Shown piece by piece: positions 33,814-43,061 of a stretch of DNA of 64,000 nt; the stretch's first letter is position 1; every line of letters starts with the position of its first letter. The stretch comes from Planctomycetes bacterium syqfu (GTDB taxonomy: Bacteria > Planctomycetota > Phycisphaerae > Phycisphaerales > Phycisphaeraceae). The stretch covers positions 3,906,001-3,970,000 of the forward strand of contig CP087563.1 of NCBI GenBank assembly GCA_020974905.1, read 5' to 3'. Position numbers and translations under genes: made by a program. The notes beneath the pieces are model-generated. The model was not told the DNA's origin, did no database searches, and saw only the letters and a program-made list of their open reading frames with translations.

Positions 33814-34359
33814 ATGACAACTCGCCTTTATCTTGCACTTTTTGCCTGTCTCGGAGCGCTGCTCACCGGTTGTGCCAGCACGTCCCTATCCACCACCAAC
33901 CCCAACGCCATCACCGACAATGCCACCGATGGTCGCCCCGTCATTCTCACCCAGACCCAGGGTCCGATTCGCGTGGTCTACCAGATCAGCAAAGACGAAT
34001 GGAAAAACGGCGTTGGCAAGGGACTGCTGTACCTGAGTAAACTCCATGATCAATACGTGGCTGAAGGTGTCAGTCCCGATCGCCTGCAAATCCACGCGGT
34101 CTTCCACGGCACGGCGGCGGAGCATCTACTCACCAACGCTGCCTACGACAAATACAAGAAAACCACCGGCGGTAACCCCAACGCCAAGTTGCTCGATGAA
34201 CTCCAGGCCAAGGGCGTGCAGGTCGAACTGTGCAACACGCGCCGCCTCTCCAACGGTTGGGCCAAGTCGGAGATTCATCCCACGGTGACACTGGTCAACG
34301 GCGCCTTTCAGCGCGTGATTGACCTGCAATTACTCGGCTATGCGTATGTCAGGTTCTAA
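33814..34359 (+). CDS. DsrE/DsrF-like lipoprotein
   Basis: A 181-residue exported protein. The signal peptide ends LLTGCAS, Cys20 being the likely lipidated residue. GGAGTGAG before the ATG at 33814 sets the start. After about 30 residues of linker comes a DsrE-type domain: RVVYQISKDEWKNGVGKGLLYLSKL, IHAVFHGTAAEHLL and a conserved cysteine in VELCNTR, followed by VTLVNGAFQRVIDLQLLGYAYVRF. DsrE-family proteins carry sulfur as persulfide or serve in small-molecule redox reactions. This envelope-anchored form has no known partner here. It lies about 200 bases upstream of ftsK on the same strand. Confidence 0.8.
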   Translation: MTTRLYLALFACLGALLTGCASTSLSTTNPNAITDNATDGRPVILTQTQGPIRVVYQISKDEWKNGVGKGLLYLSKLHDQYVAEGVSPDRLQIHAVFHGTAAEHLLTNAAYDKYKKTTGGNPNAKLLDELQAKGVQVELCNTRRLSNGWAKSEIHPTVTLVNGAFQRVIDLQLLGYAYVRF

Positions 34360-34567
34360 GCGATCAACGTCGTCCGATAAAATCAACTCGGACACATCAA
34401 TGATCATTGATCACTGTTTTTAACCCCATAACTTTTCCCGCCAAAATCGTCATTTTGCCGATATTTACAGTTCAGATGCGTGATTGGTGCGCTCTGTGAA
34501 GTTCACGGTCCAACGGCTGCCAGTGCAACAGGACTCGCAGTCGGGGGGTAAATGACAACCAGGTGTT

Positions 34568-37252
34568 ATGGCAAAAAAACAAACCAAAAAAACCAAGTCC
34601 AAAACTGACAACTCATCGCAAAGCCGCGTCAAGCATTTGTGCTGGATCATCGGCATGCTGGTCTGGGTGTTGCTCTTAGCCTCCATGCTCAGTCACCACC
34701 CCGGAGATTGGCCGGCACATCACGTCTCGCCGCACAACGCCCATTACGAAAACTGGGTTGGCAAGTTCGGTGCCGTCGTCAGTGCCAAGATCTATCTCAT
34801 GTTCGGCTCGGGCATCTGGATGCTCATGGCAGGCATGCTTGCTGTGCTCATCTCCACGGCAATGGGGCGCAAGATCACCCAGCCGATCATCCGCTTGATT
34901 GGTTTGGTCATCCTTGCCGTCTCCACCAGCGCGATCCTCGGACTCTTTGTCCCCGGTAGCCTGGGCACGTTCTTTATCAATCTCATCCACAAGGTGCCAG
35001 CAACGAACATGGAAAATCCTGAGGGTGCGGGCGGCTTGCTGGCCATCTTCATCAACTCGGAATTGACCAGTCGGTTTTCGACGTTCGGTACGAGTGTGAT
35101 TCTCGTGGCCGCCTTTGCCGTCGGTGCGTTACTTGCAGCGGACCACGTCGTCATGGCGTCGTCGCGCGGCGTGGCCAATCTCGTGAACGCCATCACCGGC
35201 ATCAACATCCCCCGCCCTGTTCTCGTCGGACGCTTCCCCAAGCTCTGGGGGCGCAGCGCTGCGGTCGAAGACAAGCCCAAAGCCAAGTCCACAGCAACAT
35301 CCAGCCGCAAGAGCAAAGCCAAAGTTGATGATCACATCGACGAAGATGCTGGTGGTTACGGTGGCACGGAGTCTTTCGATCCTGAAGAAAATCTCTTCGA
35401 GGAACCCGATGCCGAGATCGCCGAAGACGAACCGGTTGAATCTGAAGACGACGAGTACGAATACGAGTACGTCGAAGAAGAAGTCGAAGAGGAAGAGGCT
35501 GAATCGGACGACGATGCCGAGATTGAAGCCGAAGCCGAAGAAGAAGACGGCCCGCTTGACGCGGATGCTTTGCGTGAGAAATTCAAGAATCTGCCGATCA
35601 ACTTCGCCAAGACCAAGGCCGGCAAGAAAGCCGAACCACCCCGCGAAGTCGACTACTCCGGCTATCAGTTCCCCGACATGGAAACGCTGGTCGAACCGGA
35701 AACCAACTTCTCGGAAATTCTCGAAGGCTGGGTCCGCGAACAGGCTGTGGAACTCGAATCCACTTTGCAGACCTACAAGATCGATGGCGAAGTCGTCGGC
35801 ATCGACTCAGGTCCTGCCATCACGCTTTACGAAATCCGTCTGGCGCCCGGCACCAAGGTCGCTTCGGTCAATGCCATCTCCAGCGACATTGCTCGTGCGA
35901 TGAAGGCTCAGAACATTCGCGTCGTTGCCAACATCCCCGGCAAGGACACGATCGGCATTGAAGTGCCCAACTCACAAAAGGAAAAGGTCCGACTCAAGGA
36001 GTTGATGACCGTCGACAGTGAAGCGGTCGCCAAGATGCGCCTGCCGATGTTCCTGGGTAAGGATGCATCGGGCAATCCGTTGGTAGGCGATCTTGCGTCC
36101 ATGCCACATATGTTGATTGCAGGTACCACCGGTTCAGGTAAATCGGTGTGTATGAACTCGATCATTATGTCGTTCCTTTACACCAAACGCCCGGATGAAC
36201 TCAAGCTCGTTTTGGTTGACCCCAAGATGGTTGAAATGAGTCAGTTCAAGGACATCCCGCACTTGATGTGCCCGGTGGTGACCGACATGAACAAGGCCGC
36301 TGCCATCCTCGAATGGGCGGTGACCAAGATGGACGAGCGTTATGCCTTGCTTGCTGAAGCAGGCGTGCGTGACATCGTCAGCTACAACGAACTGGGTTGG
36401 GAAGAGATCAAGGAACGCATGCAACCCAGCACGCAGGAAGAGGAAGTCCGCATTCCCAAGAAGCTGCCTTACATGGTCTTCATCATCGACGAATTGGCGG
36501 ACATGATGATGACCAACAAGGAAGTGGAAACCTTCATCGTGCGTATTGCTCAGAAGGCGCGTGCGGTGGGCATGCACCTGATCCTTGCTACGCAGCGCCC
36601 GCAGGCCAACGTGGTGACGGGCTTGATCAAATCCAACATGCCCTGCCGTGTTGCGTTTAAGGTTGCCTCGGGTATGGACTCGCGCATCGTGCTTGACCAG
36701 AAGGGCGCGGAACTATTGCTGGGGCAAGGTGACATGATGTATCTCTCACCACGTACCAGCAAGATCACGCGCGCTCAAGGCACACTCGTGGACGACAAGG
36801 AAATCCGAGACTCTGTTAAATTCCTCAAGAACGTCTCCACGCAGAACTTTGAAACGCAGCTTGTCCAGATCAAGCAACCCGGACTCGGTGCTGAGAGTGA
36901 TGGCAATCGTGACGAACTCTTTGAAGATGCCGTCCGCGTGGTGCTCGAATCACAGCGTGGCAGTGTGTCCTTGCTCCAGCGTCGCCTGACCATTGGTTAC
37001 TCGCGTGCATCACGACTCATCGAAGAAATCGCAGATGCAGGCATCATCGGTGAATACAAGGGCTCACAGGCACGTGAAGTGAACATGACCCTTGAAGAGT
37101 ACGAAGCTCTCAAGGCTCAGGCCGAACAAGGCGACCTGCTCGAAGGTGGTATTGACGAACGTCCTGCTGACACCACCGAGCCGGATGAAGCTTTTGAAGC
37201 CGATGATGATGACGGTGTGCCCGACGAGATGGACGGCGAATACCGCAACTAG
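34568..37252 (+). CDS. ftsK: DNA translocase FtsK/SpoIIIE
   Basis: Septum-associated ATPase that pumps DNA during chromosome segregation. The 894-residue protein has four membrane spans in the first 200 residues. A strongly acidic linker (about 255-330, Glu/Asp runs) stands in place of the Pro/Gln-rich linker of E. coli. The motor has the FtsK alpha and beta domains, with Walker A GTTGSGKS at about 519-526 and Walker B VFIIDELADMM at about 637-648, and RPQANVVTGLIKSN. The gamma winged-helix domain (SLLQRRLTIGYSRASRLIEE) binds KOPS-like sites. The acidic C-terminal tail after the gamma domain (about 75 residues) is longer than usual. A near-perfect palindromic hairpin follows at 37285-37312. 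Confidence 0.96.
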   Translation: MAKKQTKKTKSKTDNSSQSRVKHLCWIIGMLVWVLLLASMLSHHPGDWPAHHVSPHNAHYENWVGKFGAVVSAKIYLMFGSGIWMLMAGMLAVLISTAMGRKITQPIIRLIGLVILAVSTSAILGLFVPGSLGTFFINLIHKVPATNMENPEGAGGLLAIFINSELTSRFSTFGTSVILVAAFAVGALLAADHVVMASSRGVANLVNAITGINIPRPVLVGRFPKLWGRSAAVEDKPKAKSTATSSRKSKAKVDDHIDEDAGGYGGTESFDPEENLFEEPDAEIAEDEPVESEDDEYEYEYVEEEVEEEEAESDDDAEIEAEAEEEDGPLDADALREKFKNLPINFAKTKAGKKAEPPREVDYSGYQFPDMETLVEPETNFSEILEGWVREQAVELESTLQTYKIDGEVVGIDSGPAITLYEIRLAPGTKVASVNAISSDIARAMKAQNIRVVANIPGKDTIGIEVPNSQKEKVRLKELMTVDSEAVAKMRLPMFLGKDASGNPLVGDLASMPHMLIAGTTGSGKSVCMNSIIMSFLYTKRPDELKLVLVDPKMVEMSQFKDIPHLMCPVVTDMNKAAAILEWAVTKMDERYALLAEAGVRDIVSYNELGWEEIKERMQPSTQEEEVRIPKKLPYMVFIIDELADMMMTNKEVETFIVRIAQKARAVGMHLILATQRPQANVVTGLIKSNMPCRVAFKVASGMDSRIVLDQKGAELLLGQGDMMYLSPRTSKITRAQGTLVDDKEIRDSVKFLKNVSTQNFETQLVQIKQPGLGAESDGNRDELFEDAVRVVLESQRGSVSLLQRRLTIGYSRASRLIEEIADAGIIGEYKGSQAREVNMTLEEYEALKAQAEQGDLLEGGIDERPADTTEPDEAFEADDDDGVPDEMDGEYRN

Positions 37253-37284
37253 AACTCAACTCTCTACAACAAAACCAACCCCCC

Positions 37285-37312
37285 GCAAGCCTGTTCAATT
37301 GAACGGGCTTGC
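37285..37312 (+). terminator. Palindromic hairpin downstream of ftsK, possible terminator
   Basis: GCAAGCC and GTTCAA pair with TTGAAC and GGGCTTGC over 14 positions with one mismatch. No T tract follows directly, so termination is likely but not certain. Confidence 0.5.
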
Positions 37313-37472
37313 TGTGTTATCGGGCAAAAAAAGATAACGAAACTCTATATTTCCCACATTATCAATCAGGACAAGACATCAGGTTTATCTGTCCCAATCC
37401 CATATCCGATATCCACAAAACCACGCGTGATGCGCTCAAGGGGATCGGTCCATACGTGCAAGGATAGCGAAC

Positions 37473-39479
37473 ATGAATCTCAAACAACTCACTGGGTTCC
37501 GGGGATCTGCATGGACTTGCGTAACATTGATTCTCAGCCTGATTGTGACGACGCATGCCCAACACCAGGAAACTCAGCCAAACAATGCATTCATGAACCT
37601 GAGCATTGAGGAACTCGGCCAATTGGATGTCACTGCCGTCACGGGTGTCACCGAGACCTGGTTCCAATCACCGGCTGCGGTGTATGTGATCACTCAGGAC
37701 GACATTCAGCGCACCGGACATCAAAGCATTGCGGATCTGCTGCGCATGGTGCCCGGTGTGAATGTCGCACAGATCTCATCCAACAATTGGACCGTCGGCA
37801 CACGCGGACTTCAAGGCAACTTCACCGATAGCATGCTCATGCTTGTGGATGGACGCAGTGTCTATGACCCGCTGCAGTTTGTCATCCGCTGGGACACACA
37901 GGATATGATTCTCGATGACATTCAGAATATCGAAGTCATCCGTGGTCCGGGTACGACGCTCTGGGGCTCCAATGCCATCAACGGTGTAGTGAGTCTGACA
38001 ACCAAACCGGCCAGTCAAACGCAAGGTTGGCTGTTTGATACGGTCATCGGCAATCATGAACAACCGACCATCAGTCTGCGTTATGGTGACAAAATTGAGG
38101 ACAATATGCACTTTCGCATCTGGAGCAAGTATGCCAATCGTGATGCATTCAAGCATGCTGATGGCAATGATGCTCCAGATGACTGGGACATGTTTCGCAC
38201 TGGTTTTCGTTTTGATGTCGACGCGCCGGATCAATTGCATTGGTCAATGCAGGGAAGCTTTTTTCACACCGATCAACTCGGTGGTGATTCAAACCTTCCA
38301 GATCCCTCAACGTTCTTTGCTTCAAGCAACGTGATCACCGACGGTCGCATCAACAGCGGATATCTTCAGGCAACCATCACACAGCAGCGGGATGACGAAA
38401 ACAAATGGTCCATTATGGCAGCCTACGATCGAACCACCCGCACGACGCATGACGGTTTTGAATCCCTGCGGGATATCATCGATCTGGACTACCGCCAGCG
38501 TTACGCACTGGATGATGATCACCTGCTGATCTGGGGCGCATCCTGGCAGTACACCTCGGATCACACCGAAAAATCACCTGCTGTGACATTCACCCCACAG
38601 GACAAATGCACCAACCTGTTTACGGCATTTATCCAAAGTTCCATGCAGTTTTTTGATGACAAACTCGCGCTGGTTATCGGTTCGGAATTTGAACACAACA
38701 ACTACACAGGCTTCGAGTATCATCCCAGTGCCCGAATCAGCTGGACTCCGGATATCAATAATAATCTCTGGGCGTCAGTCTCTCGGGCAGTGCGCACCCC
38801 AGGTCGTGTCAATACCTCATCCCAAATCACGCCATTCTATGTCGACACCGGCATCCTCGGGGGCGGTCCCCCTTCGGGCATTCTCATCCCATTAACCATC
38901 GGCAACGGGCAGGATCTCGAACCCGAAGTTCTCCTCGCCTACGAAATGGGTTACCGGGTCCACCTGGGCCAACAGCTGCTTGTTGACTGGACCGCATATA
39001 TCAACAACTACGACAACCTGATCACCAGTTCCCAAACAGACTTCGGCCAACTCAACAACAACCTGCAAGGTCAGATTTACGGGACTGAGATTTCCATCGT
39101 CTATAATCCTGCACCTTCATGGCGACTTGAAGCAGGCTATGGCTATTGCCGTTCGTTCCTCCAAGGCGATCGGGAAGTGGAATATGAAACCAGCTATCCC
39201 GCCAATCAATTTCATCTGCGTTCCTATCTGGATATCGGATCAGATCTTGAGATCAACACCGCGTTGTACTACGTGGACAATGCCAACGCACAACAGGCAG
39301 ACAGCTATCTCAGACTGGATACCGGTCTGACCTGGCAGGTCAAAAGTAATCTCAGTATCAGCCTGTGGGCTCAGAATCTGCTGGATAATCAGCACGCTGA
39401 ATTCTTTGACGTGGAACGCAGTGCCGAAGCTTCTGAGGTTCCCCGCTCAATCTATGCAAGGATCAACATGACGTTTTAA
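37473..39479 (+). CDS. TonB-dependent outer-membrane receptor, copy 1
   Basis: A 668-residue beta-barrel receptor with signal peptide ending VTTHAQ and AAGGA before the ATG. A conserved entry segment NLSIEELGQLDVTAVTGV leads into the plug domain (PAAVYVITQDDIQRTGH, VPGVNVAQ, RGLQGN, LMLVDGRSVYDP, IEVIRGPGTTLWGSNAINGV). A 22-strand-type barrel follows, ending in RSIYARINMTF with the terminal Phe used for outer-membrane assembly. It lacks STN and carboxypeptidase-like N-terminal domains, so it is not a FecA- or SusC-type receptor. Substrate is unknown: iron complexes, vitamins or other small ligands are possible. It is first of three tandem receptor+YfiR pairs, with only three bases between it and the next gene. 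Confidence 0.9.
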   Translation: MNLKQLTGFRGSAWTCVTLILSLIVTTHAQHQETQPNNAFMNLSIEELGQLDVTAVTGVTETWFQSPAAVYVITQDDIQRTGHQSIADLLRMVPGVNVAQISSNNWTVGTRGLQGNFTDSMLMLVDGRSVYDPLQFVIRWDTQDMILDDIQNIEVIRGPGTTLWGSNAINGVVSLTTKPASQTQGWLFDTVIGNHEQPTISLRYGDKIEDNMHFRIWSKYANRDAFKHADGNDAPDDWDMFRTGFRFDVDAPDQLHWSMQGSFFHTDQLGGDSNLPDPSTFFASSNVITDGRINSGYLQATITQQRDDENKWSIMAAYDRTTRTTHDGFESLRDIIDLDYRQRYALDDDHLLIWGASWQYTSDHTEKSPAVTFTPQDKCTNLFTAFIQSSMQFFDDKLALVIGSEFEHNNYTGFEYHPSARISWTPDINNNLWASVSRAVRTPGRVNTSSQITPFYVDTGILGGGPPSGILIPLTIGNGQDLEPEVLLAYEMGYRVHLGQQLLVDWTAYINNYDNLITSSQTDFGQLNNNLQGQIYGTEISIVYNPAPSWRLEAGYGYCRSFLQGDREVEYETSYPANQFHLRSYLDIGSDLEINTALYYVDNANAQQADSYLRLDTGLTWQVKSNLSISLWAQNLLDNQHAEFFDVERSAEASEVPRSIYARINMTF

Positions 39480-39482
39480 AAC

Positions 39483-40109
39483 ATGAATGAACAAATCATC
39501 ACAACACGCGTAATCAAAGGAGCGATCAGCGTCATGCTGATGGTTGTGATGTTATGGTTAATCTTGGCCCAGCAAGTTCAGGCACAAGACAATCAAAGCA
39601 AACAAATCGATCAGATCAAGGTGGCATACATGGCCAACTTCATCCGATTCACGCAATGGGACAAAGACGCCAACGTAAAAGATAACCAGGCACAACCATG
39701 GATTATCACCATCGTCGGAGACTCGGCTTTTGTTAAAGATGTCAGCGTTGCATTCCCCAACGGCAAGTTCCTGGATCGACCGATTGTGCTTGTTGACCTG
39801 CCTGCCCTGCGAGATGAAGACAACCCCATTGATGAACAGACGCAAAAGAAACTGCTTGCCAGTCACGTGATTTACCTGCGAAACAGTAATCTGCGGGATC
39901 ACAGAGACATTCTTTCCTTAAGTTCATCGCCTGATTTTCTCTACCTGTCCGACATGCCTGGGATGGCCAAAGCCGGGGGGATGATTGAATTGTGTACGCT
40001 CAAAACACGTGTCACGTTCAAAGTCAATGCCAAGGCCATCCGCAACGCCAAAATTCGTGTCAGTTCCAAAGTGCTGCGACTGGGAATTCCCGTCACATCC
40101 AATCCATGA
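39483..40109 (+). CDS. YfiR-family (DUF4154) periplasmic protein, copy 1
   Basis: A 208-residue exported protein, signal peptide to about residue 35 (ending QVQAQ). Family marks are IKVAYMANFIRFTQW near the mature N-terminus, ITIVGD, HVIYLRNS, and the C-terminal block GGMIELCTLKTRVTFKVN ending KIRVSSKVLRLGIP. In Pseudomonas, YfiR is the periplasmic inhibitor of the CHASE8-containing diguanylate cyclase YfiN. It begins three bases after the receptor stop codon. The mature protein has one cysteine only, so the two disulfides of Pseudomonas YfiR cannot form. Confidence 0.88.
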   Translation: MNEQIITTRVIKGAISVMLMVVMLWLILAQQVQAQDNQSKQIDQIKVAYMANFIRFTQWDKDANVKDNQAQPWIITIVGDSAFVKDVSVAFPNGKFLDRPIVLVDLPALRDEDNPIDEQTQKKLLASHVIYLRNSNLRDHRDILSLSSSPDFLYLSDMPGMAKAGGMIELCTLKTRVTFKVNAKAIRNAKIRVSSKVLRLGIPVTSNP

Positions 40110-40212
40110 CAAACAGTCCTTGCGGAAACCGGTCGGATCAAGTCCACCTTGGTTATCCATCTGGATCCTATAAAAAACACAGTTGGTTTTGATCAACAAA
40201 CATCAAAGAATA

Positions 40213-40232
40213 CCCGATGATTCGAGTATAGC
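40213..40232 (+). promoter_or_regulatory. Conserved dyad and TATAGC box upstream of receptor copy 2
   Basis: CCCGATGATTCGAGTATAGC matches the sequence at 43010-43028 (CCCGATAAATCGGGTATAG), in the same place before the next receptor gene, 28 bases upstream of the start. It may combine an operator dyad with a -10-like TATAG box. No counterpart this close to receptor copy 1 was seen. Confidence 0.4.
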
Positions 40233-40259
40233 TTCTCAACCATCAAAACAGGCAGCATT

Positions 40260-42269
40260 ATGACATCACCCTCCCAATGCCCACACAAACCGAGCACAGT
40301 CAATTGGCTGCGTATTGCCTTGATGCTCTGCCTGGGTCTGCTTCTGCCGCAGTTACTAACTGCACAAGAGCAACACGAGAATGCCTTCCTGAATTTGAGT
40401 ATTGAAGAACTGGGGCAACTGGATGTCACCTCAGCAACGGGCGTTGAAGAACAGTGGTTCAGAGCCCCCGCAGCCATCTATGTGATCACCCCAGAAGACA
40501 TTCAACGTACCGGCCATCAAACGTTACCCGAATTGCTTCGGCTGGTCCCGGGATTGGATGTCGCGCATGCCACATCCAACCAATGGTCCATCGGCGCACG
40601 TGGGATCAAAGGCAATTATGGTGACAGCCTGTTGATGCTTATTGATGGTCGGTCACTTTATGATCCATTGCTTGGATATATCAGATGGAACACGCAGGAT
40701 CTGGTTCTCAATGACATCAAGAATATTGAAGTGATCCGCGGCCCCGGTGCCACGCTATGGGGTTCCAAAGCTGTCAACGGCGTAATCAATGTGACAACCA
40801 AATCCGCACGTGACACGCAGGGCTGGTATCTATCGGGAATCGGTGGCAACAAGCAACGGGCCAACATCTCTGCGCGATATGGTGGCCAAATTGATGACAA
40901 TACTTATTTCAAAATCTGGACCAAGTATGCCAATCACGGCCCGTCGAAAAAGATCAATGGTCAAGATCATTACGATGACTGGGACTACTACAGTTCAGGA
41001 TTCCGCATTGACACCGAAGCGCCGGATAACCTAACGTGGGCTTTGCATGGCGGTTTTGGTTTTTCTGATCAACTCGGTGGGATGTCAACTGAACCGGCAC
41101 CCAATACGCACTTCGGTGTCAATTCAATCATCGGGGATAACCAATCGTTAAACTATTTCCTTCATGCCACTCTCAAAAAGCAGGTCAGTGATCAGAACAA
41201 ATGGAATGCCTCAGCGTCCTACCAGCACAGTACCGAAAAAATTCGAACCGATCTGAAATTATTACGAGACACCTTTGATCTGGACTATCGTCATCGTTAT
41301 GCAACCAGCGATACACAGTTGTTTGTCTGGGGTGCTTCGGCACGCATGAGTACGGATCACACCTATCAATCAACCTACGCAGAATATATTCCTGACGAGG
41401 AATTGACGTATAACTTCAGCAGTTTTCTGCAAAGCTCCACGACGTTTTTTGATGATCATGTGTCCGTGATTCTGGGTTCGAAGTTTGAGTATAACAATTA
41501 CAGTGGCTTTGAAATCCAGCCGAGTATTCGTGCCACCTGGACACCGGATAGCAATAACACGATCTGGGGTGCGGTCTCCCGAGCTGTCCGAACCCCCAGC
41601 CGCAGTAGCGTTGATGCCAGAAGCACAGCCTTTTTCGTCGACCCGAGTTTACTGTTGGGCGGCCCTCCATCCGGTTTCTACCTGCCTGCGGTCATTGCGG
41701 CCAATGGCGATGTTGAATCTGAAAAACTCGTTTCCTATGAATTGGGTTATCGCTCACGTTTACCGGGTAATCTGACGTTGGATCTGGCAACTTACTTTAA
41801 TCACTACACCGACCTGGTGAGTATCAGCAATACGTTTGACATCAATAACAACCTGGCTGGTGAAGTCTTCGGTGGCGAAATCAATCTGGTCTGGACGCCT
41901 GCTCCCACCTTGCGTGTCGAAGCCGGATACAGTTACGCCAAAACAAGCATGCATGGCGATCTCTCAGACGAAGTCCAGGCGAGTTACCCAGAGAATCATT
42001 TCCATCTGCGAAGCTACCTGGACATCAACCAGGATCTGGAGTGCAACGCAGCGTTGTACTACACCGGTGAAAACCGTACCTTCAGTGCCGATCCATATCT
42101 ACGTCTGGATATCGGAATGACTTGGCGCCTGAATGCCAATACGTCACTGAGTCTCTGGGGGCAGAACCTGCTGGACAACCAGCATCCAGAACTCATCGAT
42201 GTGTTCCAAATGCCCGAACCTACTGAAGTGCCCCGCAGCCTGTACCTTCAATTGAACATGACTTTCTAA
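40260..42269 (+). CDS. TonB-dependent outer-membrane receptor, copy 2
   Basis: A 669-residue receptor clearly related to copies 1 and 3 through its whole length. It has a signal peptide ending LLTAQ, the entry segment NLSIEELGQLDVTSATGVEEQ, and plug motifs YVITPEDIQRTGH, ARGIKGNYGDSLLMLIDGRS and EVIRGPGATLWGSKAVNGVI. It has the same barrel layout and a C-terminus RSLYLQLNMTF. It starts 150 bases after the first YfiR gene and ends two bases before the second. Differences from copy 1 are spread along the barrel, consistent with an old duplication followed by divergence in the extracellular loops. Confidence 0.9.
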   Translation: MTSPSQCPHKPSTVNWLRIALMLCLGLLLPQLLTAQEQHENAFLNLSIEELGQLDVTSATGVEEQWFRAPAAIYVITPEDIQRTGHQTLPELLRLVPGLDVAHATSNQWSIGARGIKGNYGDSLLMLIDGRSLYDPLLGYIRWNTQDLVLNDIKNIEVIRGPGATLWGSKAVNGVINVTTKSARDTQGWYLSGIGGNKQRANISARYGGQIDDNTYFKIWTKYANHGPSKKINGQDHYDDWDYYSSGFRIDTEAPDNLTWALHGGFGFSDQLGGMSTEPAPNTHFGVNSIIGDNQSLNYFLHATLKKQVSDQNKWNASASYQHSTEKIRTDLKLLRDTFDLDYRHRYATSDTQLFVWGASARMSTDHTYQSTYAEYIPDEELTYNFSSFLQSSTTFFDDHVSVILGSKFEYNNYSGFEIQPSIRATWTPDSNNTIWGAVSRAVRTPSRSSVDARSTAFFVDPSLLLGGPPSGFYLPAVIAANGDVESEKLVSYELGYRSRLPGNLTLDLATYFNHYTDLVSISNTFDINNNLAGEVFGGEINLVWTPAPTLRVEAGYSYAKTSMHGDLSDEVQASYPENHFHLRSYLDINQDLECNAALYYTGENRTFSADPYLRLDIGMTWRLNANTSLSLWGQNLLDNQHPELIDVFQMPEPTEVPRSLYLQLNMTF

Positions 42270-42271
42270 AG

Positions 42272-42919
42272 ATGCAAAAAAACAAGTACACAATCTGGTG
42301 CTTGATGCGATCATGCCGACCGGGCATGATGCTATTTTGCATGTTGCTGGCGATGGGTCATTTCGTTCCCAAAGTTTGGGCAGAAGAAAAACCGGAGCAT
42401 AAATACGATGAAATTAAAGTTGCGTATATGGTGAATTTCATTCGACTATCTGTTTGGCCGGATTTGAATCAGGATCATCCAGACAAGCCGATGAACATCA
42501 CCATCATCAGTTCGCCGGACTTTTTTCAGATCGTCAAAAGTGCCTTTCCCAAAGGAGAAATTCAGGACCGCAAGGTTCAACTCACACACTGGACCGCGCT
42601 TGAAATGGATGGCAAGAATATCAGCGATCAGCAACTGAAAATCATCAAGCAAAGTCATCTGATCTATCTGAGTCAAGGCCGTTTGTTTGATCTGCAAACT
42701 CTCAAAAAAACCAACCCCACCCCACCCTACCTGCTCATTGGTGACATGCCCAAATTTGCTCAACACGGCGGGATGATTGGCTTACACAAACGCCAATCCG
42801 GGATTGCGTTCACAGTGAATATCAAAGCCATCCGGCAAGCAGACTTATTTATCAGTTCCAAGGTTCTGCGTCTGGGCACACCTGTCAAGGAAATCACATC
42901 ACCTTCAGCAAACCATTGA
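42272..42919 (+). CDS. YfiR-family (DUF4154) periplasmic protein, copy 2
   Basis: A 215-residue exported protein. It has a long N-terminal signal region with three cysteines (IWCLMRSC, LFCML) and cleavage probably after KVWAE. The family core follows: IKVAYMVNFIRLSVWPD, ITIISSPDFF, HLIYLSQG, PPYLLIGDMPKFAQHGGMIGL and AIRQADLFISSKVLRLGTP. The mature part has no cysteine. It starts two bases after the receptor copy 2 stop, so it is translationally linked to it. Related to copies 1 and 3, nearer to copy 3 in the PxYLL-GDMP-FA-GGMIGL block. Confidence 0.88.
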   Translation: MQKNKYTIWCLMRSCRPGMMLFCMLLAMGHFVPKVWAEEKPEHKYDEIKVAYMVNFIRLSVWPDLNQDHPDKPMNITIISSPDFFQIVKSAFPKGEIQDRKVQLTHWTALEMDGKNISDQQLKIIKQSHLIYLSQGRLFDLQTLKKTNPTPPYLLIGDMPKFAQHGGMIGLHKRQSGIAFTVNIKAIRQADLFISSKVLRLGTPVKEITSPSANH

Positions 42920-43009
42920 TATACCGAATCAAAGGTCCGATAGCTCCAACTTTCCTTCGATCTTTCTATCTGATGTTCCCGCATGGATATAAACATGCTG
43001 ATCAATATC

Positions 43010-43028
43010 CCCGATAAATCGGGTATAG
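43010..43028 (+). promoter_or_regulatory. Conserved dyad and TATAG box upstream of receptor copy 3
   Basis: CCCGATAAATCGGG is a perfect inverted repeat (CCCGAT-AA-ATCGGG) running into TATAGAT. It is the clearest of the two copies; the other is at 40213-40232. Confidence 0.45.
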
Positions 43029-43061
43029 ATTTGCATACTGAATCTGCGGTATTTGATAAAA

